The position numbers and the translations under genes were made by a program. Shown here piece by piece: positions 16,609 to 25,376 of a DNA stretch of 64,000 nt; position 1 is the first letter of the stretch, and every line of letters begins with the position of its first letter. The notes beneath the pieces are model-generated. The model did not search any database and had not been told where the DNA came from. It worked only from the letters and a program-made list of their open reading frames with translations. The stretch is from Loktanella atrilutea (GTDB taxonomy: Bacteria; Pseudomonadota; Alphaproteobacteria; Rhodobacterales; Rhodobacteraceae): the NCBI RefSeq assembly GCF_900128995.1, contig NZ_FQUE01000009.1:62001-126000 (forward strand). The letters are read 5' to 3'.

Positions 16609-18015
16609 GTGACCGCCCCCAGAGAGTCTCGCATCTTCGGTCTGGCCGGCATCCTGCCGGCGGGCGTCGTCCTTTTGATGATCGCCTTCGAATACACGGG
16701 CCAGACGGGCTTTGCTCTGGCCGCCTCCGTTCTCGCCATCATCGCCGTCGCGATCTTCAGTTTCGGCGTTCGTGCCTCTCGTGTGGCTTTCGTGGTGATC
16801 GCCATCGGGCTGGTGTTCTGGGCTGCCCTGACCCGGTCGGACTGGGCCGCGGCCACCGCCACGGCGGCACAACGGGGCGCGATGGTCATGGCCCTGTTCG
16901 CTGCGCTGACGGCGATCCGCAACGCCGCCATGACTGCCCCGGAAATCGTCGAATGCGGCCGGTTCCTTGCCCGGCAACGACCGGGCTTGCGCTATACCGC
17001 CCTGACCATCGGCGGGCACCTCTTCGCGCTCATCCTGATCTACGGCTCGATCTCACTGCTCGGCACGCTTGCTACCGAAAGCGCGGTGCACGAGCGCGAC
17101 CCCGAGATTCGCCGCCAGCGCACCCGCCGGATGATGATCGCGATCCAGCGCGGCTTTGCCTCGACGCTGTGCTGGTCGCCGCTCGGGTTCTCGATGATCA
17201 TCAGTGTATCCGTTGTGCCGGGTGCCAGCTGGGCCGCCGCTGCCCTGCCCGGTATCGCCAGTGCCTTGATGATGCTGGTGATCGGCTGGGGTCTGGACGC
17301 CTTGTACAAAACCAAAGGCACCCCGCAGATGCGCCCGAAAGAAACCGAGCGCTGGCTGGTCCAACTCCGCCCCCTGCTGATCCTGCTGGGGGCCGTGATG
17401 ATCGGTGTCGCCCTGTTGCACGCCGCGGCAGGGGTCGAGGTGATCGGCGCCGTGATGTCGCTCGTACCGGCCATCGCCGTGCTATGGGTCGCGGCACAGA
17501 CGCCGCCCACAGGGTTGACCCGCCTTGCCCATGTCCGGCTCAGGACGTCACGCTTCGTCATGGAGGAATTGCCCGGCTATAGAGGAGAGATCGTGCTCTT
17601 GTTCATGGCGGGTTTCATCGGCAGCCTCGGTGCATATCTGCTGGTGCCCTTGGTTCAGGCCCAGGGACTGGACATGACATCGATCCCGCCGTGGGTCATT
17701 ATCGCAGCCATGGTCTGGATCATTCCCCTGACCGGGCAACTGGGCATGAACCCGATCCTTGCGGTGTCTTTACTGGTGCCGATCCTGCCTGCGCCGGATG
17801 TCATGGGCATCCCGCCCACCGCGATGGTCATCGCGATCACGTCGGGCTGGGCACTCAGCGGGGCGACCTCGCCCTTCACCGCGTCCGTCATGCTGGCCGC
17901 ATCCTTGGGTGGCGTATCCCCGATGCGTGCCGGTCTGGGCTGGAACGGCGTCTATATCCTTGTTGCCGGGGCCGTGCTGACGCTGTGGTCACTGCTTCTC
18001 ATGTCGTGGCTCTGA
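16609..18015 (+). CDS. Polytopic membrane protein, ion-transporter (anion permease)-like
   Basis: About 468 residues; starts at GTG 16609 (or GTG 16567), neither with a strong RBS. About 11-12 spans. Two similar re-entrant-like segments, RGFASTLCWSPLGFSMI and SGWALSGATSPFTASVMLAA, recall the ion-transporter superfamily (DASS/CitM/TRAP-large type); I cannot name the substrate. It follows the PQQ dehydrogenase by about 100 bp on the same strand and could import or export the aldonic-acid product, but that link is only positional. Its 3' end is convergent with the PPC-domain gene, 10 bp apart. Confidence 0.7.
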   Translation: MTAPRESRIFGLAGILPAGVVLLMIAFEYTGQTGFALAASVLAIIAVAIFSFGVRASRVAFVVIAIGLVFWAALTRSDWAAATATAAQRGAMVMALFAALTAIRNAAMTAPEIVECGRFLARQRPGLRYTALTIGGHLFALILIYGSISLLGTLATESAVHERDPEIRRQRTRRMMIAIQRGFASTLCWSPLGFSMIISVSVVPGASWAAAALPGIASALMMLVIGWGLDALYKTKGTPQMRPKETERWLVQLRPLLILLGAVMIGVALLHAAAGVEVIGAVMSLVPAIAVLWVAAQTPPTGLTRLAHVRLRTSRFVMEELPGYRGEIVLLFMAGFIGSLGAYLLVPLVQAQGLDMTSIPPWVIIAAMVWIIPLTGQLGMNPILAVSLLVPILPAPDVMGIPPTAMVIAITSGWALSGATSPFTASVMLAASLGGVSPMRAGLGWNGVYILVAGAVLTLWSLLLMSWL

Positions 18016-18025
18016 CCGGGCGAGG

Positions 18026-18835
18026 TCAATCCAGAAGCACCAGCAGTTCGAAGGTGACGCAGACCCGGTTCGCCCCCGGCACCAATGCCCCCGCCACGGG
18101 CGGTCCGTCGAACCCGACGCTGACCACGTCGAGGACCGACGGCGCACCGCCGGTCAACAGCACTTCTGTCGCATGATCGTCAAGCCCGGCCTGACCTTCC
18201 AGCGCTGTGCCCACGAGGCTGCCAAGTCCCTTGACCGTAACGCGCGACGCGCCGGCCCCGATGGTCCTGATAGCATCGTCGATCACCTCGTTCGGTTTGA
18301 CACAGGACAGCACCGCGTTGGGCCGCATGACAGGCTGGGTCGGCTTCGGCACAAACAGCGTGAACCCGGTTTCCTCATCGTATCCGCTCTCCATCCGCGC
18401 GCCTGAAAGCGTCCAGACATCCACCTCGTGGTCGGCCCCAAGGACCGTCACCTCCGCCAGCAGGTGCCCGGCGTGGACCCTGCCGTCCTGCGCCGTCCAC
18501 TGGCCGTGGACGTGGGCGAAGGGTGACCCGTCACGCCACCCCAGATGCGCGCCGGCCACGACGACACGAGCATGCTCCAGAACGGTCGTGTCGCTGTACC
18601 ACGCCACATGCGCCGCATCGTTGGCCGGCGCTGGCCGCACGAAAGACAGCGTTCGGACGGGCACGTTCCGCAAGTCAAACCACGCGCCCCACGCGCCGAC
18701 CGCATTGACCATTGCTTCCAAGAGCGTCAGTCCCGCCCGCAATGTGACCCGTCTGCGGGTGGCGAAACAAGGTACGGCGGTCATCCGCGCCGCCGCGACG
18801 GGGCCGGGGTGGATCAGGGTGCGCGCCTCAGACAC
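18026..18835 (-). CDS. PPC/DUF296-domain protein, probable tandem PPC
   Basis: About 269 residues; GTG at 18835 (or TTG 18841), overlapping the ligase gene by 8-14 bp. The central stretch HVHGQWTAQDGRVHAGHLLA followed by AEVTVLGADHEVDVW is the His-rich core of the plants-and-prokaryotes-conserved (PPC) fold. The C-terminal third repeats similar secondary structure without the His triad. Bacterial PPC proteins are usually about 140 residues and of unknown function. As last gene of the IclR-thiolase-ligase operon it may act on a CoA-linked or aromatic intermediate (inference). Confidence 0.7.
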   Translation of the reverse strand: MSEARTLIHPGPVAAARMTAVPCFATRRRVTLRAGLTLLEAMVNAVGAWGAWFDLRNVPVRTLSFVRPAPANDAAHVAWYSDTTVLEHARVVVAGAHLGWRDGSPFAHVHGQWTAQDGRVHAGHLLAEVTVLGADHEVDVWTLSGARMESGYDEETGFTLFVPKPTQPVMRPNAVLSCVKPNEVIDDAIRTIGAGASRVTVKGLGSLVGTALEGQAGLDDHATEVLLTGGAPSVLDVVSVGFDGPPVAGALVPGANRVCVTFELLVLLD

Positions 18836-20387
18836 CGGCAAGGTCGCCGCGGGCGATCAGCTCGGCGCGGATTAATTTCTTGGTGATCTTGCCGTAGCCC
18901 GATTTCGGCATCTCCTCCCAGAACACCACCGCCTTCGGCATCTTGTAGCGCGGCACCTTTGCGGACAACCAGTCCAGCAACGCCCCCGCCTCCGGTGCCG
19001 CGCCGCGCGCGACGCAGACGGCGACGCCGACCTCGCCCCATGTCGGATCGGGCATGCCCAGCACAGCGCATTCGCTGATCGCGGGGTGCAGCAGGATCTT
19101 CTCCTCGATCTCGCGCGGATAGATGTTGGACCCACCCGAGATGTACATGTCCGACGCCCGGTCGGTCAGGTAGAGGAACCCCTCCGCATCCATGTGGCCG
19201 AGATCGCCCGTGAGGAACCAGCCGTCGCGGAAGGCCTTGGCATTGGCCTCCGGGTTGTCATGGTATCCGGCAAAGACCGCAGGCCCGATGACGGCGACCT
19301 CGCCGGTATCACCCGGCGCGACCTCGCGACCTTCGGCATCCTGCACCTGCACCTGCATTGCCGTCCGGGCAAAACCGCAGGTGCCGATCCGCATGACGGC
19401 ATCGTTGGCCGAATGATGCGCCGGCGGCAGCACGGTGATGTTGCCCGTCACCTCTCCCAACCCGAAATATTGAACGAGGACCGGCCCCAGCACCTCCAGC
19501 GCGCGGACCTGGTCGGCGCGATACATCGGCGCGCCCGCATAGATCATGTATCGCAAGCTGGCGTGATCGTATTCGTGCACCGCCGGGTGTTCCACCAGCA
19601 GCTTCACGATGGTCGGCACGGTGAAGGCGTTGGTCACGCGCCACTCTTCGATCAGCCGCCAGACTTCGCCCGCGTCGAACTTCGTGCCGCCGGGCAGGAT
19701 CGTCTTCACCCCATGCGCCACCTGCGCCAGCTGGTGGATCCCCGCCCCATGCGACAGCGGCGCCACGACGATCGACGCATCCTCCGGCCCCGTCCCCGGC
19801 ATCAGGTCGCAGAGGTGGTTCGTCACGACGAAGGCCATCTGCCCGTGCGTCAGCACGGCGGCCTTAGGCTTGCCCGTGGTGCCCGAGGTGAAGAAGAACC
19901 ACGCGGGATCGTCGCGGTCCACGGCCGCCGGGATGACCTCTCGCCCCATGTGTTCTGCGACGAGCGTGTCGTAGTCGTCGGAACCCTCTCCGCCTATGGT
20001 CACCGTGAAGCCGACGTCGCAGGCCGCGATGTGGTCCGCGAACTCCGCCCCCGCCAGCAGACCCTTCGCCCCCGACGATCCTGCCAGCCACGCCACGTCC
20101 TCGGGCGTCTGGCGAAAGTTGGCGGGCACCCAGACACAACCCAGCTTCCAGCAGGCGAAGGCGGCCTCGAACATCTGGTTGCAGTTGGCGGATTGGACCA
20201 GCAGACGGTCGCCCTTCACCATGCCGTAGCGGTCGCGCAGGGCGGCGGCGAAGGCCGTCGCGCGCGCCTCGATCTGGTCCCAGGTCCAGGTCGCCTCGCC
20301 CCAGACGAGACCTATGTCGTCCCCGTACCGCCGCGCGGACTCCGTCAGGAACTGCGACAGGTTCATCACCCGGGTCGAGACGGGCAT
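18828..20387 (-). CDS. AMP-forming acyl-CoA synthetase
   Basis: 519 residues from ATG 20387 (GTG 20390 is also possible). ANL superfamily: P-loop FFFTSGTTGKPKAAVLTHG near residue 170, A5-type YFGLGEVTGNIT, DGWFLTGDLGHMDAEGFLYL, hinge DRASDMYISGG, and the catalytic Lys in KSGYGKITKKLIRAEL near the C-terminus. It activates a carboxylic acid to its CoA thioester through an acyl-adenylate in the cytoplasm. Between a thiolase and a PPC protein and opposite a TRAP carboxylate importer, it is probably the entry step for the imported acid. Chain length or aromatic preference cannot be read. Confidence 0.92.
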   Translation of the reverse strand: MPVSTRVMNLSQFLTESARRYGDDIGLVWGEATWTWDQIEARATAFAAALRDRYGMVKGDRLLVQSANCNQMFEAAFACWKLGCVWVPANFRQTPEDVAWLAGSSGAKGLLAGAEFADHIAACDVGFTVTIGGEGSDDYDTLVAEHMGREVIPAAVDRDDPAWFFFTSGTTGKPKAAVLTHGQMAFVVTNHLCDLMPGTGPEDASIVVAPLSHGAGIHQLAQVAHGVKTILPGGTKFDAGEVWRLIEEWRVTNAFTVPTIVKLLVEHPAVHEYDHASLRYMIYAGAPMYRADQVRALEVLGPVLVQYFGLGEVTGNITVLPPAHHSANDAVMRIGTCGFARTAMQVQVQDAEGREVAPGDTGEVAVIGPAVFAGYHDNPEANAKAFRDGWFLTGDLGHMDAEGFLYLTDRASDMYISGGSNIYPREIEEKILLHPAISECAVLGMPDPTWGEVGVAVCVARGAAPEAGALLDWLSAKVPRYKMPKAVVFWEEMPKSGYGKITKKLIRAELIARGDLAGV

Positions 20388-21556
20388 CACGCGACCCGTT
20401 CGAGGATCGAGGCGTAGGAGGCGACCGCCGCCCCGCCCATGTTGAAGACACCGGCGAGTTTGGCGTCGGGGATCTGCATTCCCCCGGCCTCGCCCATCAG
20501 CTGCATCGCGGCCATGACGTGCATCGACACGCCGGTGGCGCCTATGGGGTGTCCCTTGGACTTCAGCCCGCCAGAGGGGTTCACCGGCAGCCGCCCGTCC
20601 TTCGCCGTCCAGCCCTCGCGGATCGCGCGGCCGCCCTGCCCCGGTTCGGCCAGCCCCATGGCCTCGTATTCCAACAGCTCGGCCACGGTGAAACAGTCGT
20701 GGGTCTCGACAAGGCTCAGGTCGTCCAGCGTCACCCCGGCAGCGGCATAGGCCTGATCCCAGGCGCGCTTCGCGCCGTCGAAGCGGGTCATGTCGCGGCG
20801 GGACAAGGCCAGCGGTTCGTTGGTGTGGGTCCGGGCACGGAAGCGGATCGCGCGGTGCAGCTCCGCCGCGACCTCGGGTGCGGCCAGCACCAGTGCCGCC
20901 GCGCCGTCGGAGACCAGCGAACAGTCCGTGCGCCGCAGGGGGCCGGCGACAAGTGGGTTCTTCTCGGACACCGTGTTGCAGAACGCCACGTCGAAGTCGC
21001 GCCGCATGTGGGCGAAGGGATTCTGCATCCCGTTGTGGTGGTTCTTGGCGGCGATCATCGCCAATTCCTCGGACCGGTCGCCGTAGCGCTGGAAATAGTT
21101 CGACGCGATCTGACCGAAGAGCCCGGCAAAGCCGCCGCCGACCCCCGACTCCTCGCGCCGGTAAGAGGCGCCGAGGAGAATGTCGCCCACCTCCACCCCC
21201 GGGGTCGCGGTCATCTTCTCCGCCCCCACGACCAGCGCCACCTTGCCGCGCCCGCTGGCGATGAAATCCATCGCCCCGTGCAGCGCGGCGGAGCCTGTGG
21301 CGCAGGCGTTCTCGTAGCGGGTCGCGGGCACGCGGCTCAGGGCGTCGTTGCCCATGCCGACCAGCGCGCCGTGGAAGTCCTGCCCCGAGAAGCCGTTGTT
21401 GAAGACGCCGACGAAGATGCCGTCGACATCCTCAGCCACGACGCCGGCGTGGTCCAGCGCGGGGCCGGTCACCTCGGCCATCAGGGCCTCGGTATCCTCG
21501 GCAGCACTTCGGCCAAAGGCGGTGTGGGCCCAGCCCACGATATAGGGATCGGTCAT
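20387..21556 (-). CDS. SCP2-type thiolase / acetyl-CoA acetyltransferase family protein
   Basis: 389 residues of the thiolase fold. Nucleophile Cys in YENACATGSAALHGA near residue 86; the His of GHPIGATG is present near residue 340. The usual second catalytic Cys near the C-terminus is replaced: the loop reads FNMGGAAVAS. This is typical of SCP2/lipid-transfer-type thiolases, which degrade branched or ring-containing acyl chains. It overlaps IclR and the ligase gene by 1-4 bp, hence the same operon. Probable role: C-C cleavage of the CoA-activated substrate. Confidence 0.88.
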   Translation of the reverse strand: MTDPYIVGWAHTAFGRSAAEDTEALMAEVTGPALDHAGVVAEDVDGIFVGVFNNGFSGQDFHGALVGMGNDALSRVPATRYENACATGSAALHGAMDFIASGRGKVALVVGAEKMTATPGVEVGDILLGASYRREESGVGGGFAGLFGQIASNYFQRYGDRSEELAMIAAKNHHNGMQNPFAHMRRDFDVAFCNTVSEKNPLVAGPLRRTDCSLVSDGAAALVLAAPEVAAELHRAIRFRARTHTNEPLALSRRDMTRFDGAKRAWDQAYAAAGVTLDDLSLVETHDCFTVAELLEYEAMGLAEPGQGGRAIREGWTAKDGRLPVNPSGGLKSKGHPIGATGVSMHVMAAMQLMGEAGGMQIPDAKLAGVFNMGGAAVASYASILERVA

Positions 21557-22386
21557 CTTGCGTCCTCCGTTGCGGTGCGCGGCATGCGCCGGGCCAACCG
21601 TGTCTCGATTTCGCGCGCCTCGCGCGTCAGCATTGCCGCCAGTTCCGCGTCGCGCGGCGGCTGCATGCGGCTGTCGATGGCGGCGATCGACAGCGCACCG
21701 GCAACCGTGCCGTCGGGCCGCCGCAGGGCGACGCCCACGCCCCAGCTGCCCGCCACGATCCGCCCGGGGTTCAGCGCGAATCCCCGCGCCCGCGTCGCCG
21801 CCACGTCGCTGCGCAGCAGCGCGGCGTCGTAACTCGGATAATCGGCGGCCATCCGGTCCGCGTTGTCAGCCAGCACCACCTCGACCTCCGCGTCGGGCAG
21901 GGCGCTCAGCATCGCCAGAGACCCAGCACCGATACCGAGGGGATGCTGCGCGCCGGTTTCCAGCGCGAGGGTGCGGATGGGGAACGATCCCTCCTCCCGG
22001 TGCAGGCAGACCGCCGCCGCCCCGCGCCGCATGTTGACGAAGGCGGTGTCGCCGCTGGCCTTGGCCAGCCGCACGACCGCATCGGCGGCAATCTCCAGCA
22101 GCCCGTGGCGGGGCGTCGCCAGCGTGCCCAGCACATAGGCCTCCTCCCCCAGATGGTAGGCCCGCGTGGCCACGTCCTGTTCGACCAGCCCGCGCCGGAT
22201 CAGCGCCAGCATCAGCCGCCGCACCGTGGGCTTGCCGAGGCCGGAGGCCGCGATGAGATCGGACAGCGACACGCCCCGCCCGGCCGCCTGACCGGTGATC
22301 TGCAACAGCAGCAGCGCCCGGTCCACCGCCTGGCTGCCGCTGGCCTGGGTCGCATCGCCAAGATCTTTCACGATATGGACCGCCAT
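21553..22386 (-). CDS. IclR-family transcriptional regulator
   Basis: 277 residues from the ATG at 22386; the longer frame upstream has no support and would cover the divergent promoter. N-terminal winged helix (residues about 18-80: LSDLIAASGLGKPTVRRLML), then the GAF-like IclR effector domain with GIGAGSLAMLSALPDAE. IclR proteins sense small organic acids. It leads the thiolase/ligase operon and is divergent from the TRAP genes, so it likely controls both. A CAAGA-N4-TCTTG palindrome lies in between. Confidence 0.9.
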   Translation of the reverse strand: MAVHIVKDLGDATQASGSQAVDRALLLLQITGQAAGRGVSLSDLIAASGLGKPTVRRLMLALIRRGLVEQDVATRAYHLGEEAYVLGTLATPRHGLLEIAADAVVRLAKASGDTAFVNMRRGAAAVCLHREEGSFPIRTLALETGAQHPLGIGAGSLAMLSALPDAEVEVVLADNADRMAADYPSYDAALLRSDVAATRARGFALNPGRIVAGSWGVGVALRRPDGTVAGALSIAAIDSRMQPPRDAELAAMLTREAREIETRLARRMPRTATEDAR

Positions 22387-22449
22387 CTCTGAAATCCTCC
22401 CGAAACCTCGGGCCTTTCCCCAAAGACCTGCGCATTTTCGCATGTAATG

Positions 22450-22463
22450 CAAGAAATATCTTG
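22450..22463. promoter_or_regulatory. Candidate IclR operator between divergent operons
   Basis: CAAGA-N4-TCTTG at 22450-22463, with a further GCATT/AATGC inverted repeat just left of it (22432-22436 and 22446-22450). The 14-bp size suits IclR-family sites; binding by the adjacent IclR protein is inference. Confidence 0.45.
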
Positions 22464-22516
22464 CCCGACGCGGCGTTCTCTGTTCCACATTATGACGAAC
22501 TGAGGGAGGAACCATC

Positions 22517-23521
22517 ATGAAGACCATCACCAAGGCCGTCCTGGCCGCCATGCTTGCCACCACCGTCCTGTCCGGCGCCGTCCAGGCCGAGACCCTGCGC
22601 CTTTCCCACAACACCGGCGACACGACGACTTGGCAGAAGGGCGCCGACAAGTTCGCCGAACTGCTGAAGGAGAAAACCGACGGCGCCTACGACGTCCGCG
22701 TCTTCCCGAACGCCCAGCTGTCCGGCGGCGACCAGATGAAGCAGGCCGAGATGGTGGGCCGCGGCGCGCTCGACCTCGTCGTGACCTCCGCGATCAACGT
22801 CACACCGCTGGTGCCCGAGATGGCCGTCTTCTCGCTGCCCTACCTCTATGCCGACTACGCGCAGGTCGACGCGACCACGCAGGGCGAACCCGCCAAGCTG
22901 CTGGAGGACATCCTGCGCGACAAGGGGATCGAAGTTCTGGCCTGGGGCGAGAACGGCTTCCGCGAGGTCACCAACAACGTCCGCCCGATCACCAAGCCCG
23001 ACGACATGAAGGGCCTGAACATGCGTGTGGCGGGGCCGATGTACATCGACGTGATGAACGCCCTCGGCGCCAATCCCCAGCAGATGCAGTGGGGCGAGAC
23101 GATGACCGCCCTGCAGCAGGGCGTGGTCGACGGGCAGGAGAACCCGATCGGCGCCGTCATCATCCCGCAGCAGGTCTTCGAGGTGCAGAAATACCTGACG
23201 ACCTGGCATTATTCCTACGACCCGATCTTCCTCGGCGTGTCCACCAAGGTCTGGGACGGCCTGGATGCCGAGACGCAGGAGGAGATGCGTGCCGCCGCGA
23301 CCGAGGCGATGGAATACCAGCGCGAGATCACGCGTGACAGCACCGCCGAAGGCGTCGACCTGCTGCGCGAGAAGGGCATGGAGATCTACGAGCCCTCGCA
23401 GGAAGAGCTCGCCGCCTTCCGCGAGGCGACCCAACCCGCCTTCGACACCTGGGCCGAGAAGGTCGGCACCGACATCGTCGGCAGCTTTCAGGATGCCATC
23501 GCGACCGTGCCCGCGAACTGA
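22517..23521 (+). CDS. dctP: TRAP transporter substrate-binding protein
   Basis: 334 residues with a Sec signal (cleavage about residue 24, VQAET). DctP-family features: LRLSHNTGDTTTWQKGADK at the mature start, the carboxylate-binding Arg in GLNMRVAGPMYIDVMNALGA, and QQMQWGETMTALQQGVVDGQ. It binds an organic acid in the periplasm for the DctQM permease. RBS GGGAGGA. IclR and acyl-CoA ligase genes divergently upstream suggest the ligand is the acid activated there. Confidence 0.93.
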   Translation: MKTITKAVLAAMLATTVLSGAVQAETLRLSHNTGDTTTWQKGADKFAELLKEKTDGAYDVRVFPNAQLSGGDQMKQAEMVGRGALDLVVTSAINVTPLVPEMAVFSLPYLYADYAQVDATTQGEPAKLLEDILRDKGIEVLAWGENGFREVTNNVRPITKPDDMKGLNMRVAGPMYIDVMNALGANPQQMQWGETMTALQQGVVDGQENPIGAVIIPQQVFEVQKYLTTWHYSYDPIFLGVSTKVWDGLDAETQEEMRAAATEAMEYQREITRDSTAEGVDLLREKGMEIYEPSQEELAAFREATQPAFDTWAEKVGTDIVGSFQDAIATVPAN

Positions 23522-23528
23522 AGACTGC

Positions 23529-23556
23529 GGCGCGGCCCCGCCACCGGGGCTGCGCC
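23529..23556 (+). other. Intercistronic RNA hairpin after dctP
   Basis: Eleven-pair stem with one G-U pair (arms 23529-23539 and 23546-23556, 6-nt loop), starting 7 nt after the dctP stop and ahead of dctQ, without a U run. Same placement as the hairpins after the ABC binding-protein genes. Confidence 0.6.
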
Positions 23557-23575
23557 GATCCGGGGAGGGGATCAG

Positions 23576-24067
23576 ATGCGCTTCGTCCTGCGCGAATTCG
23601 AGAAGATCGTCTGCGCCGTGCTGTTCCTCGGCATGACGCTGATCGGCTTCATCAACGTCGTGGTGCGCTACGCCACGCACTATTCCTTCGCCGCGTCGGA
23701 GGAGGTGCTGACCAACGGCTTCCTGCTGCTGACCGTCTTCGGCGCCGCCATCGCCGCCCGGCGGGGCGAGCATCTGGCCGTGACACTGGTGCAGGACGCC
23801 CTGCCCCGCCGCGCGGCGCAGGCGGTCTTCGTCCTGTCGGTCATCCTCTCACTGATCCTGCTGGCGGCATCGGCGTGGTTTTCGTGGGTCACGGCGATGA
23901 ACCAGATCGAAAGCGGCATGCGCAGCTATGCCCTCGGCCTGCCCGCCTGGTGGTATCAGATTGGCCTGCCCTTCGGCTTCGCCCTCATCATTATCCGCTA
24001 CTTGCAACACGCGGCCGAAACATGGCACGCCCCCCGCGCCGAACCGCAGGCGACGCCCAGTGTCTGA
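23576..24067 (+). CDS. dctQ: TRAP transporter small permease subunit
   Basis: 163 residues with four spans. Typical DctQ opening (RFVLREFEKIVCAVLFLGM) and the family segment INVVVRYATHYSFAASEEV around residues 25-43. RBS GGGGAGGGG precedes the ATG. Forms the inner-membrane complex with DctM. Confidence 0.9.
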   Translation: MRFVLREFEKIVCAVLFLGMTLIGFINVVVRYATHYSFAASEEVLTNGFLLLTVFGAAIAARRGEHLAVTLVQDALPRRAAQAVFVLSVILSLILLAASAWFSWVTAMNQIESGMRSYALGLPAWWYQIGLPFGFALIIIRYLQHAAETWHAPRAEPQATPSV

Positions 24068-25376
24068 CCTTCTTGGCATGAGTGCCGGCACCCAGATGAT
24101 CGTCGTCTTCTTCCTGCTGATGGCCCTGCGGGTGCCCGTGGCCTTCGCGCTTGGCCTGTCGGCGATGTATGCCATGTGGCAGATCGGCTTCGGGTTCGAG
24201 CTCGCCGGCGACCTCATCGCCACCGGCATTGCAAAATACGCGCTGCTCGCGATCCCCTTCTTCATCCTCGCCGGCACCCTGATGGGCACGCTGGGCATTG
24301 CAGAGCGGATGATCCGCTTCTTCCGCATCCTGATCGGCAATCTGCCCGGCGGCATGGGCGTCGTCGGCACCGTCGTCTGCCTGTTCTGGGGCGCCGTTTC
24401 CGGCTCCGGTCCCGCCTCCGTCGCCGCCATCGGCCCGATGATCATCAAGGGCATGCAGGAGGACGGCTATCCCCGCGCCGCCGCCGCCGCCCTCGTCTGC
24501 ACCGGGGCCGCCTTCTCGATCGTGATCCCGCCCTCCATCGGCCTCGTGATCTATGGCGTGATCGCGGAAACCTCGATCTCCGCCCTCTTCACCGCCGCCA
24601 TCGTGCCGGGCCTCTTCATGGGCCTGCTGATGCTGGTGGTCCTGCCCTTCATCAAGCCGCGCGGCCGTGACGGGCTCGACCGTCTGGCCCCCGCTGCTGC
24701 CAGCGACGGCTACTGGTGCGACCTCGGCCGCAGCTTCCGCGCGTCCTTCTGGGGCCTGATGACGCCGGTCGTGATCCTCGGCGGCATCTACTCCGGCATC
24801 TTCACCCCGACCGAGGCGGCGCTGGTCGCCACCGTCTATGCCATCGCCGTTGGTGCCTTCGCCTATCGCACCCTGACCCTCCGCACCCTCTACGACGCGC
24901 TGACCGAGGCCGCGGCCTCCTCCGCCGTCGTCATGCTGGTCGTGGCCTATGCCAGCCTTTTCGGATGGGTCGTGACGGTTGAGGACCTGGTGGGTCAGTA
25001 TTCCGGCCAGCTGCTGGGCCTGTCGGACAACGGCGCGGTGATCCTGATGGTCATCATGCTGATCCTGCTGATCGCGGGGATGTTCATGGACCCTGTGACG
25101 GTCATGTTCATTTCCCTCCCGATCTTCATGCCGGTGGTGCGGGAACTGGGCTGGGATCCGGTTTGGTTCGGTGTGCTGGTCATGGTGAACCTCGCCATCG
25201 GCCTGATCACGCCGCCCGTCGGGATCAACCTCTATGTCGCGGCCAACATCACGCGGCTGCCGCTGGAACGCATCGCCCGCGCGGCGCTGCCGTTCCTGGT
25301 GGTCAGCATCATCGGCCTCGCCATCGTGGCGGCCATGCCCGCCCTGTCCCTGTTCCTGCCGGAGATGCTGAAATGA
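24060..25376 (+). CDS. dctM: TRAP transporter large permease subunit
   Basis: About 438 residues from GTG 24060, an 8-bp overlap with dctQ; ATG 24078 is the alternative. A longer frame upstream shadows dctQ. Hydrophobic throughout with roughly 12 spans. Conserved DctM segments: LMALRVPVAFALGLSAMY, FWGAVSGSGPASVAAIGPMI (residues about 108-127) and GLITPPVGINLYVAANIT near the C-terminus. Sodium-coupled translocation subunit of the TRAP importer. Confidence 0.92.
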   Translation: MSDLLGMSAGTQMIVVFFLLMALRVPVAFALGLSAMYAMWQIGFGFELAGDLIATGIAKYALLAIPFFILAGTLMGTLGIAERMIRFFRILIGNLPGGMGVVGTVVCLFWGAVSGSGPASVAAIGPMIIKGMQEDGYPRAAAAALVCTGAAFSIVIPPSIGLVIYGVIAETSISALFTAAIVPGLFMGLLMLVVLPFIKPRGRDGLDRLAPAAASDGYWCDLGRSFRASFWGLMTPVVILGGIYSGIFTPTEAALVATVYAIAVGAFAYRTLTLRTLYDALTEAAASSAVVMLVVAYASLFGWVVTVEDLVGQYSGQLLGLSDNGAVILMVIMLILLIAGMFMDPVTVMFISLPIFMPVVRELGWDPVWFGVLVMVNLAIGLITPPVGINLYVAANITRLPLERIARAALPFLVVSIIGLAIVAAMPALSLFLPEMLK

